The notes beneath the pieces were generated by a model. That model was not told where the DNA came from. It saw nothing but the letters and a program-made list of their open reading frames with translations, and made no database searches. Below, one piece after another: positions 10,938-22,487 of a DNA stretch of 64,000 bases. The stretch's first letter is position 1; each line of letters starts with the position of its first letter. The stretch is from contig JBCFYV010000012.1 in NCBI GenBank assembly GCA_039000515.1, forward strand, positions 128,040,652 to 128,104,651, written 5' to 3'. Position numbers and translations under genes: made by a program. Source of the DNA: Timema cristinae (taxonomy: Eukaryota > Arthropoda > Insecta > Phasmatodea > Timematidae).

Positions 10938-11804
10938 ATTGGAGTTATTAACTTGCGTGTAACTTGGACAAATATTGGAGTTATTAACTTGCGTATAACT
11001 TGGACAACTATTGGAGTTATTAACTTGCGTATAACTTTGACAACTATTGGAGTTATTAACTTGCGTATAACTTGGACAACTATTGGAGTTATTAACTTGC
11101 GTATAACTTGGACAACTATTGGAGTTATTAACTTGCGTATAACTTGGACAACTATTGGCGTTATTAACTTGCGTATAACTTGGACAACTATTGGCGTTAT
11201 TAACTTGCGTATAACTTGGACAACTATTGGAGTTATTAACTTGCGTATAACTTGGACAACTATTGGCGTTATTAACTTGCGTATAACTTGGACAGCTATT
11301 GGAGTTATTAACTTGCGTATAACTTGGACAGCTATTGGAGTTATTAACTTGCGTATAACTTGGACAACTATTGGAGTTATTAACTTGCGTATAACTTGGA
11401 CAACTATTGGCGTTATTAACTTGCGTATAACTTGGACAACTATTGGAGTTATTAACTTGCGTATAGCTTGGACAGCTATTGGAGTTATTAACTTGCGTAT
11501 AACTTGGACAACTATTGGAGTTATTAACTTGCGTATAACTTGGACAGCTACTGGAGTTATTAACTTGCGTATAACTTGGACAGCTACTGGAGTTATTAAC
11601 TTGCGTATAACTTAGACAACTATTGGAGTTATTAACTTGCGTATAACTTGGACAACTATTGGAGTTATTAACTTGCGTATAGCTTGGACAACTATTGGAG
11701 TTATTAACTTGCGTATAACTTGGACAACTATTGGAGTTATTAACTTGCGTATAACTTGGACAACTATTGGAGTTATTAACTTGCGTATAACTTGGACAGC
11801 TATT
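10938..11804. repeat. 36-bp minisatellite, about 24 copies
   Basis: Unit runs 'ttggagttattaacttgcgt' then 'ataacttggacaacta', at exactly 36 bp. The + frame reads a 12-residue unit (TIGVINLRITWT), giving a 236-codon open frame (10905-11615) that is repeat translation. Substitutions are few and scattered, so the array is young or homogenised. GTTA-T-TAAC is a short inverted repeat in each unit. Confidence 0.97.
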
Positions 11805-12510
11805 TAGAGGCAGTGTTTATATATAAATTATAAAAGTTAATTTAGAACTTTATCAAAAGCTTCCAATATGACTTCCTTATGAGTTATTCTAGTGTTTATC
11901 TGCCTGTTTTTTACTAAACGGACTAAGAATGTAAATACAACTTTATATTTTAATTCTCGTCATCTTGGCAACATTAGCTTCCAGTTTCCAGCTGAAGATC
12001 TTCCAGATTGTTTCAGTTTTATCATTCCCACCGCACACAAATAGTGCTGCTTGCCGTGGTGAAGTATAGAACTACTAGTAGCACTGGCGCCACCACGTGG
12101 TGATGAACGTAACCACTCTTTAGACAATAGGACAGAAAATATTTAAAATAAGCTCACTAATTGGCACGTCGAAAGGCATTCTCCCCACTTCTGAGAGCCA
12201 CCGGTACTCCCTCCTCCACACACGTGGCGTGTAGTGTGTGTGACAATCACATGTGTGTAGGAACAAAGTAGTGTTTTATACAACTTGTTGTCACTCTCAG
12301 ACAACTGCTGACATTTGTCCTTTCTCTGGACAAAACCACTGTCAGGAAATATTTCAATAAGGAACCATTTCTCGATCAGACGCCGCCAAATTTCACACCG
12401 TCACATAATTATGTGACTTCAAGTAAAAACCAATGTACAAACTTTCTTTGTGATTTCTTGCCGCTATACAAACTTAATTGTGTCTTATTTTACGATAAAG
12501 TTTTATAGCA
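11805..12510. other. Intron, nothing recognised
   Basis: Mixed composition. CACGTG occurs at about 12094 and ACACGTGG near 12219. No gene or repeat recognised. Confidence 0.5.
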
Positions 12511-12597
12511 GGAGCAATTTTGTGCAAAGCTAGGAGCAATTCTGTTCAAAGCTAGGAGCAATTCTGTGCAAAGCTAGGAGCAATTCTGTGCAAAGCT
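12510..12597. repeat. 22-bp tandem repeat, 4 copies
   Basis: 'aggagcaattctgtgcaaag' plus 'ct' repeated four times with a few substitutions, the first copy more diverged. Confidence 0.85.
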
Positions 12598-12864
12598 GGC
12601 GCTTTCGCTTTGTTTGAACACCAACACGTCGCTGGAACGACAAGCAGACGGAACAAAATATGATACCTACAATTTGGTACCTTGTTTGTTCATTTTATTT
12701 GTGAATTCTAATTTCTACAGCTCAATGTATTTGTAACTATGCAACAAATTCTTGACGTTAAAGATTGTATTTCTTTTAGATAGGTTCTTACAATATCTCG
12801 ATTTAGTAACTTCCCTACGGTGACCGGAAAAAAGCGCACATGGAAACCCCACGGTCATAAATAC

Positions 12865-12965
12865 TCGCAGGAAAAATGTTCACACGGAAAATTGCTCACA
12901 CGAAAAATGTTCACACGGAAAATTGCTCACACGAAAAATGCCCACATGTTAAAATGCCCACACGA
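12865..12965. repeat. ~31-bp tandem repeat, about 3 copies
   Basis: 'cacacgaaaaatgttcacac' and 'ggaaaattgct' alternate about three times, ending in related 'atgcccaca' words. Confidence 0.8.
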
Positions 12966-12969
12966 AGAC

Positions 12970-14215
12970 AATTATAAATCAAGGTTAATTTTTAACGGAA
13001 TGCAAGTTTGATTGGGGTTTTGCATCACTAACCTTTCAGTTTCCCCTTGTAAAGTGCGCGTTTGATTTATTCTTGTGCATTCATAGAGTTTGCATTCACC
13101 TTTTTGGATCTTTTTGTTAATTTAAAGTAATATTTTGGAATTGTTAGTGTCATTTTATGGATAATTTTTTGACCCATTTTAGTTGATCAAAATCTTGGCC
13201 CTGGTACAAAAACATAACCAATGTTTACAACAAGTGCTTAGGGCTCAAATAAAATACAAAAGATATCAAAATAGTTATATTTAATGGTTGTTATACATTT
13301 AAGTTGGATCTACATGATGGTGTGGTTTAATAAGTAGGCTACATATTACATAACATAAAGATCATTACTCTGAAAAAATTAAACTGGAAGTCGACATTTC
13401 GACCCTTGGGGACCCAATATCGATATCTTTACTCTCTCGATACCTGACAGCTAGAGAAAGTATTGTGATTGTTTCACGATCCCCCGAATCAGAAAAAGTT
13501 GTTATCGCAATGCCGTCTGTCTGTCTGTCAATCTGGACCTCCGACTAGAGCCTAAACTCTTTTACCGATTGGTCTAAGACTCGGTATCTAGGGTTTTCAT
13601 ACGATTACCCCGAGGAAATTTTGGAATTGGATATCCAACCCTAAAATTAAGGGTAGTTTCCTTAAGGACAGAAAGAGATAACATCGATTTTATCACAGTT
13701 GGCTTTAACGATTTTGATTAAATTTCATTTCTAAACGTTGATCAATATTACATGGATAGCTTCAATTTTTCGTCAAAATGACTTTAAGGATTCCGGTCTG
13801 ATGCGTAAATTCTAACTGAGAAAAATTCCATTTTCTCAGAATTGGTTATAACGATTTTAATTAAAGCTCGCACTTAGGCGTTAATTAAAATTATAAACAA
13901 TTTTTCTTTTTCTTTTCCCATGAAAATTATTTTAGAGTTCTTTACAGAAGCAAAATTTTTTTATATCTCTGCAACTATTTAAGATATTAAATAACTTATC
14001 AGTGTACAATTTTAGTACTATTAAAAATAAAAAACTTTTATTTGAAATATATTTTTATAAAGCCAATAGTTTGTGATATATTGGCAAATATATCAATATC
14101 AATCATTTTGTGAGCTTTAGTTGTGACGAGATACTACTTAAGTTCAAACTCAATAATTCCCTAATGCCATAGAGAGAGCAAGTAAGTAAGTAAGAGAATT
14201 ACTCAACAAGTTGAT
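12970..14215. other. AT-rich intron with a dispersed repeat copy (about 13430-13700)
   Basis: 13430-13640 contains 'agaaagtattgtgattgttt', a CTGT microsatellite (13516-13530), then 'ctcggtatctagggttttca'. The same order of motifs recurs at 38690-38836 (+), and in reverse near 21560-21800 and 46660-46800. The rest is AT-rich without recognisable genes. Confidence 0.55.
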
Positions 14216-14223
14216 GTTATTCC

Positions 14224-14598
14224 TTAAAGGTGCGCCAGAAGGGAGCGCGAGTAATTTTACAGTTTTTATAGCATTACATTGTTTTGGCCAAAATAAATCA
14301 AATATTTCTCCAGTATCAACATAGAGTTTAGTTTTCAGCACATGCTAATATCAACAGATGTTGAATATCTGTCAAGAGTGTTCTGTAATGTTGTCAAAAC
14401 ATTTTAAATAAAGAGACAATATTTTGACAACATTACAGGACACTCTTGAGAGATGATATTCAACATCTGTTGATATCAGCACGCGCAGGAAACTAAGCTC
14501 TATGTTGCTACTGGAGAAATATTTGATTTATTTTTGTTAACAAATTTATATTCCATAAAAACTGAAAAATACTTGCACTCCCTTCGACCGCCGCTTAA
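14224..14598. mobile_element. TTAA-flanked fold-back element (piggyBac-like MITE)
   Basis: TTAA at 14224-14227 and at 14595-14598 bracket two inverted arms of about 170 nt that meet near 14400-14425. Matching arm words include 'atcaacagatgttgaatatc' (left) with its reverse on the right, and 'gaagggag' near each end. TTAA duplication is the rule for piggyBac-type elements. There is no coding capacity, and the terminal bases were not matched to a named family. Confidence 0.65.
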
Positions 14599-14599
14599 C

Positions 14600-15465
14600 C
14601 TCTTGGGGTAAGTGTTTGTACAGCATAGGGGGGTGAATCCAGGACTTTCGTGAGGGCGGAATCGAGTCGGGGGGTGGGGGCTTCAAGAAATATCGACACA
14701 AAAATACTTCAAACCTTGAGAGGAAATCTTTGAGTAATTTTTCAGCGTAGCGCTAAATTTGAGAATAATCCTCTAATGAAGGGACATTTGCGATTTAATA
14801 TTGAAATTTATTAAAAGCAAATAATAATAACATATTTAGTGATTATTAAGAGGGAAATAAGTGTAAACATTATAACAATTAACACGTTATTTGTGTGGTA
14901 TTACTAAAAAAATTAGTTTAAAGCACGTTATTTAAAAGTAAATTATTTTAAAGATCTTTATTTATTAGGTTTCATCAAACTGGGACGAAATAGGAACAGA
15001 AAAAATACTATTAAGTTAGTTTATTTATTATATTTACTCTGCTGTTGAATTTCCCAATATGGAAATTTTGAGTAAGACAATTATTTCTAATTTCTCCCCT
15101 TGTAAACTTGCCAACCCTCTTTTAAAATCCGTGTGTCCCCCGTTTCCGTTTTGAGGCTCGTACTTGAGACTCAATCTTCTCGACAGGAAATGTAACCAAT
15201 CACACGGTCACAAGTGTCTCTTCTCTTCTCTAATGGCGGGCCCTGCAACACTAGAGGGAGGGTAACAATCCGAGGCAACTTGGTACAGAGCTACGAACCA
15301 TCACCGGGATAAACACATCTGTCTTCAGATTCTGACCTCTCTCTATATCACACTGATATCTCTTGCTGCTATTTTATTTAGCACCGCCATTATTTGATTA
15401 TTTACCCGTTTGTATTGTACGCATTATTGCTACTTATCTATATATATATATATATACAAACAGGG
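14600..15465. other. Intron, nothing recognised
   Basis: AT-rich (14750-15060), then mixed. A TA microsatellite at about 15438-15456 directly precedes the next inverted-repeat element. Confidence 0.5.
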
Positions 15466-15964
15466 TGTTCGGGAACTCACCGCCCAAACTGCACATATAC
15501 TTTGTTTGAACCAAAAGTAAGACAAACTCCCTGTAGACCTACATCCGGAAAACTACGCTAATGTATGTACAGCACTGGGAGAGCAAAGCTGTTAAGCATG
15601 CGTGTGCAAAAGGTTGCATAGGAGTAAGGCATGCGGAACTGCACGACTCGACATCTTGGAGTAAGGCAGCAGAACACACCACAATTAATAGTAGACAACA
15701 CTCCAGTCCATCTAGAAATGGGAATACGTTCTGAGGGTCGTTATTAACGGTCCTACATCACAGAAAGAGCTTGACATTATTACATGTGAGGTGCCACGCA
15801 CCTAACTCCTATGCAACCTGTTGCACACGCATGCTTAACAGCTTTGCTCTCCCAGTGCTGTACATACATTAGCGTAGTTTTCCGGATGTAGGTCTACAGG
15901 GAGTTTGTCTTACTTTTGGTTCAAACAAAGTATATGTGCAGCTTGGGCGGTGAGTTCCCGAACA
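15466..15964. mobile_element. Long inverted-repeat element, 164-nt arms
   Basis: The left arm 15466-15629 begins 'tgttcgggaactcaccgccc'. The right arm 15801-15964 is its near-perfect reverse complement, with only a few mismatches seen. The 171-nt spacer is unrelated to the arms. The flanks are TA-rich, which would suit a TA-targeting (Tc1/mariner-type) non-autonomous element. No open frame. A transcript across it would form a very long hairpin. Confidence 0.85.
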
Positions 15965-16500
15965 TTCTTTATATAGCTTGTGTGTGTGTGGCAAGGATGT
16001 TCTAAAGGACCTATTTCCTACTAAACAGGAGGATCCTGTTAGGGAAAAGGCCTCCCAGAAGTACCTACTGATTATTACTGTCCATTATTTTCTTTACATC
16101 AATTTGTTTATTTATATTGTTTGGGATGACCTCATCCAATGAGACATATAATAGTTCTCGTAGTTAAGATTGAGTGACTAGTGTGACTGTGTGACTGTGT
16201 GACTGTGTGACTAGAGTAAAGCTAAACCCCGATGAAACCAGGTGTAGCCTGACTGTGTCAAAAGAGGGAAGGGCTGATGAAAGTCCGTGCGAATTAGCGC
16301 CCGAGGGCGTCTCGGTAAGGCGTCGTGGGCGGGGATCGCCCGCCTGGGGGAGGAAACACTTGTCCCCCCCCTCCCCCTCTGTACAAACATGGCGGAAACT
16401 CGTCACTTCCACCTTCATCTGTTGAGAAGTAGCTTTAGGTGCGTTCCAAGGACCGCGATGTCAAGGTTCCAAACACCCGTCCCCGACCTGTGGTATTCTC
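15965..16500. other. Intron, nothing recognised
   Basis: GTGACTGT short repeat at about 16180-16213, C- and G-rich from about 16300. The overlapping open frames here have no recognised domain. Confidence 0.5.
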
Positions 16501-16502
16501 CC

Positions 16503-16712
16503 GCTCAGTGGTCGCATGGTCTAAGGCGTCACGCTCGAAACTGGACTGGCAATGACGGGGGATTGGGGCTGTGTTGAAGTTTTTTTTATAAAATGGTCGC
16601 ACATGCAAATTTTGGTACACGTTCTCTAAATTCAGCCTTCCCCAACAATATTATGGTAATTAGCATATATGTGTATAGCCCGGACGGGTAGTAAGAAGCG
16701 GTGATAAAAAGC
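16503..16712 (+). mobile_element. tRNA-derived SINE, near full length
   Basis: 'ctcagtggtcgcatggtcta' resembles an A-box head. The B box is eroded, and the body has 'cgcacatgcaaattttggta'. The 3' end is 'agcccggacgggtagtaaga' followed by an A-rich run. The order matches the copy at 47092. Confidence 0.75.
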
Positions 16713-16825
16713 CTAACATTTGTTGTGACCGTTAGAACGTTGATGCTATGGTAATGACAGAACAACACTAAATACATCTTGTCATGCTTTGAACCGGCTT
16801 TGGGTCTTCTCTTCTACACAGCCCT

Positions 16826-17820
16826 TTAACAGCCCTTACTGTTATACTAGGGGTGGAGAGCTGGTACTAACAGCCCTTACTGTTATAAGAGGGGTGAGGA
16901 GAGCTGGTACTAACAGCCCTTACTGTTATACGAGGGGTGAGGAGAGCTGGTACTAACAGCCCTTACTGTTATACGAGGGGTGGAGAGCTGGTACTAACAG
17001 ACCTTACTGTTATACGAGGGGTGAGGAGAGCTGGTATTAACAGCCCTTACTGTTATACGAGGGGTGGAGAGCTGGTATTAACAGCCCTTACTGTTATACG
17101 AGGGGTGGAGAGCTGGTACTAACAGCCCTTACTGTTATACTAGGGGTGGAGAGCTGGTATTAACAGCCCTTACTGTTATACGAGGGGTGGAGAGCTGGTA
17201 TTAACAGCCCTTACTGTTATACGAGGGGTGGAGAGCTGGTACTAACAGCCCTTACTGTTATACTAGGGGTGGAGAGCTGGTACTAACAGCCCTTACTGTT
17301 ATACTAGGGGTGGAGAGCTGGTACTAACAGCCCTTACTGTTATACGAGGGGTGGAGAGCTGGTACTAACAGCCCTTACTGTTATACGAGGGGTGGAGAGC
17401 TGGTACTAACAGCCCTTACTGTTATAAGAGGGGTGGAGAGCTGGTATTAACAGCCCTTACTGTTATACGAGGGGTGGAGAGCTGGTACTAACAGCCCTTA
17501 CTGTTATACGAGGGGTGAGGAGAGCTGGTACTAACAGCCCTTACTGTTATACTAGGGTGGAGAGCTGGTACTAACAGCCCTTACTGTTATAAGAGGGGTG
17601 GAGAGCTGGTATTAACAGCCCTTACTGTTATACGAGGGGTGGAGAGCTGGTACTAACAGCCCTTACTGTTATACTAGGGGTGGAGAGCTGGTACTAACAG
17701 CCCTTACTGTTATACGAGGGGTGGAGAGCTGGTACTAACAGCCCTTACTGTTATACTAGGGGTGGAGAGCTGGTACTAACAGCCCTTACTGTTATACGAG
17801 GGGTGGGGAGAGCTGGTATA
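16826..17820. repeat. 41-bp minisatellite, about 24 copies
   Basis: Unit: 'ctggtactaacagccctta' then 'ctgttatacgaggggtggag' and 'ag'. The regular spacing is 41 bp (17101 to 17142), with some units 1-2 bp longer (GTGAGGAG). Each unit holds TAACAG-CCCTTA-CTGTTA, a 6-bp stem with a 6-nt loop. Confidence 0.96.
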
Positions 17821-17821
17821 A

Positions 17822-18160
17822 CTCTGCCAGGATTCCAACCTCAACAATGACAGAAAACCAGACTAGATGAGCTTGACATACACACTGCGTGACCACCAAT
17901 GTATATGTTTCAACCTGATTGTTATTCTAGTAATGTCTACAATTCTCCCATAACACCTCCCGCACATTTGAACTTGTAAAGAGGGTGGAGTTTGATCAGG
18001 GGTAGGAAAGGAGTTTTTTGAAACACTCTCACCACTACCACCCTCCACCAGTCAGTCTCGTAATTTGGTCATTTCCTCCACAATCAACCCCTCCAAACTG
18101 AGTTTCAAATCAGTAGTAGATCCTCTTTTAGATGTTTGGAGTGAACCCAGGGAACATATT
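17822..18160 (-). mobile_element. Possible SINE head remnant and unassigned intron
   Basis: The reverse complement of 'aggattccaacctcaac' resembles a B box, with an A-box-like stretch further right (about 17880-17900). The rest is not recognised. Confidence 0.35.
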
Positions 18161-18161
18161 A

Positions 18162-18545
18162 TCCTGCGTGTAGCCTTGCAGACAGACAGACAGACAGTTT
18201 TCTTAGTCAGGTGGTCAGGGATATATCCTGCGTGTAGCCTTGTAGACAGACAGACATACAGACAGACAGTGTTCTTAGTCAGGTGGTCAGGGATATATCC
18301 TGCGTGTAGCCTTGTAGACAGACAGACAGACAGTGTTCTTAGTCAGGTGGTCAGGGATATATCCTACGTGTAGCCTTGCAGACAGACAGACAGACAGTGT
18401 TCTTAGTCAGGTGGTCAGGGATATATCCTACGTGTAGCCTTGCAGACAGACAGACAGACAGTGTTCTTAGTCAGGGGGTCAGGGATATATCCTGCGTGTA
18501 GCCTTGCAGACAGACAGTGTTCTTAGTCAGGTGGTCAGGGATATA
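18162..18545. repeat. 64-bp minisatellite, about 6 copies, with embedded CAGA microsatellite
   Basis: Starts at 'cctgcgtgtagccttg' spaced 65, 72, 64, 64 and 64 bp. Length differences come from the number of CAGA tetramers and an inserted 'cagacata'. Unit also has 'gttcttagtcaggtggtcag'. Confidence 0.94.
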
Positions 18546-18697
18546 ACGATATCTTGTAAGATAGGGCCATAGTGTAATCAGTCAAGGTAAGATGTACGTA
18601 CATACATTCATTTCACTTCACAGAAAAAACAGTTTTGTACAAGCTACCAACAAATAATGTACACTAAAGAATCATGTTATATTATTATTACTAGCAC

Positions 18698-18826
18698 AGC
18701 GTCTTACTACCCGTTCATGTTATACGCACTTAGCTAATGTATATTGGTAGGGTGATTGTGAGATGAAATGGAGGACCTACAGTTTAACGTGGAATCCGAA
18801 CCACGGTGGAGGCCTGGCATTCCCCA
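18698..18826 (-). mobile_element. Dispersed SINE-like element, family copy 2
   Basis: Reverse complement of the element at 5575-5716, with tail 'gtcttactacccgt' at the left and 'ggcctggcattcccc' at the right, and only a few differences by eye. Confidence 0.75.
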
Positions 18827-18869
18827 CATTCACAAGATGTTTTGTCAGAGGTTAAGGAAGGGTTTGGCA

Positions 18870-18960
18870 ATCAGATAAATCTGTGCCGGGACCGAGGATT
18901 GAACCCCGGATCCCAGCACATAAGTCCAACATCTTACCCCTAGACCACCAGGTAACCCCA
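18870..18960 (-). mobile_element. tRNA-like SINE head
   Basis: On -, it reads 'ctggtggtctaggggtaaga' (A-box-like) and 'ggggttcaatcctcgg' (B-box-like) at tRNA-like spacing. The stems are not all paired by eye, so it is called a SINE head, not a tRNA gene. Confidence 0.55.
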
Positions 18961-19382
18961 TGTTGTTATAGTCAAACTTGTTTTGTATTCAACATTAAAC
19001 TTGTTGTCGCCTGTGTTGGGACTATAGTATAAGCTATGTATGAATACTAAGATTATTTACACTTATTAAAAACAGAGACTTAAGTCTAGGTCAATGTTCC
19101 TGCCTCTAAGGTGTATTCTCGATAATCAATTTAGTTTTTAACAAATTTATAATCCTTTTTATTTGTTATGTTGTGCACCCTTTCCGTGTCCTTAATCACG
19201 TGATATCGTTCCAATTCACGGGAAAGTGTAATACAGTGTAAAGTTTCATCCCTCAAAATAGAACAATTTCCGCTATTTCTGTAAACATAATCAACATTTT
19301 CTAAGCTCATTCTTGGTTCGTTGTCTATAGCTAAGATAAATATCAGGATATGTTATGATTTACTACCAAAAGATGTGAGATA
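18961..19382. other. Intron, nothing recognised
   Basis: AT-rich. CACGTGAT-like word near 19198. No gene or repeat recognised. Confidence 0.5.
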
Positions 19383-19905
19383 CTCTTGTTACTGTCCAGT
19401 CGACCTGTCGTGGACAGAGCACTCTGTTACTGTCCAGTCGATCTCTCACGAACAGAGCTCTCTGTTACTGTCCAGTCGATCTCTCAGACAGAGCCTCTGT
19501 TACTGTCCAGTCGACCTGTCGTGGTCAGAGCACTCTGTTACTGTCCAGTCGATCTCTCACGAACAGAGCACTCTGTTACTGTCCAGTCGACCTGTCGTGG
19601 TCAGAGCACTCTGTTACTATCCAGTCGACCTGTCGTGGACAGAGCACTCTGTTACTGTCCAGTCGACCTGTCGTGGACAGAGCACTCTGTTACTGTCCAG
19701 TCGATCTCTCACGAACAGAGCACTCTGTTACTGTCCAGTCGACCTGTCGTGGTCAGAGCACTCTGTTACTGTCCAGTCGACCTGTCGTGGTCAGAGCACT
19801 CTGTTACTGTCCAGTCGACCTGTCGTGGTCAGAGCACTCTGTTACTGTCCAGTCGACCTGTCGTGGTCAGAGCACTCTGTTACTGTCCAGTCGACCTGTC
19901 GCGGA
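19383..19905. repeat. 38-bp minisatellite, about 14 copies, two alternating variants
   Basis: Unit begins 'ctctgttactgtccagtcga' and continues either 'cctgtcgtggtcagagca' or 'tctctcacgaacagagca'. The two types interleave. CGAC-CT-GTCG is a short inverted repeat in the first type. Three overlapping open frames on + are repeat translations. Confidence 0.95.
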
Positions 19906-21555
19906 CCACGGAGTGAGAGGTTACCTAGTGAACTAACAGCTATATTCCGTGAAGTGTGTTCCATCTTTACTTGACACACTTGTACCAATGTTCGAAATAA
20001 AATGACAGGGAAGAAAATGACTCACTTACCCTACGAGGCAGCTTGACTATCTTTTTATAACGTCTCCCCTCTTCCTCTGACGAGTATAAACACCCGCTTT
20101 CCTATTTGCGCCTGGACAGCATTGAACTATATTTCAAAATGATATCCATCTTGCTTCCTATTCTAGATAAAGATTTGTATTTACGGAATTTTTCAATCCA
20201 CCTCCAGGCAGGAGGATCCCCGCAGGACATTTCCGTCAATAAACCAAATATCCTGAGTTGTGGACGATTAAAAATGAATGCGTTTTACAAGAAGACAAAA
20301 ACAACTTCTAGATCCAGAAAATCGTTTTGTGACTACGCACCGAGGGACTATTTGTCTAACTAGGCCTATTTAAGAAACCTTTGGTCTTTGTTTCAATATC
20401 TTTAAGACTCACAAAATAAAATGTAAATACATGAACATGGTAATTATATCTCCACTTGCCGTGACGTCACAGATAGGCAACACCGTCTAAAGGAGAAAGG
20501 TTGTTTTTGCACAGAGCTGTATTCTCGCCAGATGAATGGACAGGGGGTTTCTGCCGTTCGTGTGGTTTGATTCTCCACTTTTTGTTTTACACCTATATCG
20601 TATCATTCATTGCAGGAACTTGGCACCTCGTCACGTGGATGTTCGAGAAACTTCTCCACTTGGCCTCCTCGAGACAATAACTCTTGTTTCTTTTTAAAGA
20701 CACCGACCAATGAAAACTGTTCCGTCTCACCTTTGGTGGGCCACTTTTTATCTGCGCTTAGTATACCCCGACTCTAGATCGAAGATCTGCAGAAGCGCTA
20801 GACGGGAAGAATATCCCCTCCCTCCATTTTTGTAGGTAAAAAAAGTTTAACATAGAAGCATTCATGCTTCCACGCAGTTGAGGGGGGCGGGGGTCATTTA
20901 TAATTATGGTTGTATAACTTTTATTTTTTATTATTTATTAATGATACTCCGGGCGGGTACCCAGGAAGAACAGCCTAAGTGTATATTAATTAACTGAGCC
21001 GTCGACCAGCGCAGGCCGTGTTTAGCACTCGACATCGCTCATTCGTGGAAAGTGAATATCATAAACACTTTCCCTCGCAGTGAGTTACAACAGTCACTTT
21101 ACTCTTTATCCTGAAAAAACACTTTTTGAAACAAATCCTACTATTTCTGGAAAAACTCACCTTTTCTAAAACTGATCATAAGTCAACTATCCTTAAATTA
21201 ATTTACTATAGACAAATAAACAGACACTATTATTTATCTTTTAAGATACTCTCCAAATACCAATTTTGATCCAACTCGTCAAGAGTAGACTTTAAAAGAT
21301 TTCGAACTAAAATAAAAACCGTCCGTAAACAACCCTTAAACACAGGGGCACAGACAAGCAAGAAACAGACTCTTAACTTCACGAGGGTTTCCCTGCGCTC
21401 CTTTTGGCAGCTTGAGTCCTTCAACACTGGGCCGCGCTAGTGTCACTGCTGGGTCGTAATAAGACTGAACATAGCGATCCTAGTGGTGAAAGACTCAAGC
21501 TGGCAAAATGAGCTCAGCCGTTTTAACCCGGAGCCTGAATGTCTGGGGCTAGGGT
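19906..21555. other. Intron with one half of a dispersed repeat pair
   Basis: 20413-20490 matches 52808-52890: 'gtaaatacatgaacatggta' in both, then 'cgtgacgtcac'. The rest, including the frames at 20106-20363 and 21230-21427, shows no recognisable protein. Confidence 0.5.
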
Positions 21556-21800
21556 CGACGTAAAAAAATAACCTGAAGGGGATTCAAAAGTTATAACATC
21601 TAAATAACAAATTTTGAACGAAATCCATCAAACTGTTTTAGATCCAGGCCAAGGGATGGCAGACAGAAAGACAGACAGACAGACGACAAAATTATATCTC
21701 ACTTTTTTGGTTTTAAGTGCAAATAAAACGTAGACGTCCCTTATAGTCGTCTCGAGGTTGAAAATTCTCACGATCACAATACTTTCTTAATATTATGAGA
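21556..21800 (-). mobile_element. Dispersed repeat with GACA core, reverse copy
   Basis: Contains 'atccatcaaactgtttta', a CAGA run (21662-21683) and 'cacaatactttcttaa' near the end. The reverse order of these motifs is seen at 13430-13700. Class not identified. Confidence 0.5.
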
Positions 21801-21847
21801 AAGTAAAACAAAAAATGCATTCCAACAATTTTAATACAATTATATTG

Positions 21848-22230
21848 ACACCAGTGGACACGCTGGTAGAGTCATCAGACACACTCTCTCATATAGTCTA
21901 GCTTTACAGCGATGTGGAAGTCAGGGGTTGAATCCCAGCTAGGTATACCAAGAGCTTTTCCTTAAGTATTTTACCCCTCTCTCCTTCCACTAAAATGCGG
22001 GTACATTTCCTCAATAAGTCTCTTATCTTCATCACTAAAACTAGTGGTCAAACCGCTTCTCTTTTTATGTTCCATCCGGGCTACAGATGAGAAGGGTAAA
22101 ATTTATAGGGCATGTACGAGCATTTGCGTGGGGGAAGAGTGAGAATTAATTTTGATTTAAAAAAAAACTACATAAAGGATCTGCCGAGATTAAAACCCCA
22201 ACCCTATCGCTGACTAACAGATAACATGTG
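21848..22230. mobile_element. Two SINE copies in inverted orientation
   Basis: + copy about 21848-22035: head 'ggacacgctggtagagtcat', B box 'ggggttgaatcccag', body 'cactaaaatgcgggtacatt'. - copy about 22070-22225: reverse of 'acgcaaatgctcgtacatgc' body with the head at its right end. Confidence 0.7.
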
Positions 22231-22322
22231 ACTGATATTAAATATCGCTGACTGACCAGATAACATGTGACTGATATTAAACATCGCTGACTAACAGATA
22301 ACATGTGACTGATATTAAACAA
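22205..22322. repeat. ~42-bp unit, about 3 copies
   Basis: 'cgctgactaacagataacat' plus 'gtgactgatattaaa' is repeated three times, one copy with 'gaccag' in place of 'aacag'. Confidence 0.85.
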
Positions 22323-22487
22323 TTGCTGTTGAAGCTTTGAGATACAACTCTAGACTATGTCGACCCTAGCAGGCTCCAACACAAGTCTGTGTCGGACACT
22401 TCAGCAAGGACCTAACGATTCGGACCACAGCCGAGGCTGTTCAGTGAGGAGGGACTTGCACGGTTGTTGTCCTGAGACCACTCGAGC

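Noticed and set aside
10905..11615. 236-codon frame with TIGVINLRITWT repeats
   Set aside because: Translation of a 36-bp array. A stop appears through a single substitution while the array continues unchanged beyond it.
18870..18960. tRNA gene on -
   Set aside because: Same reasoning: a tRNA-like head with incomplete pairing in a window rich in tRNA-derived SINEs.
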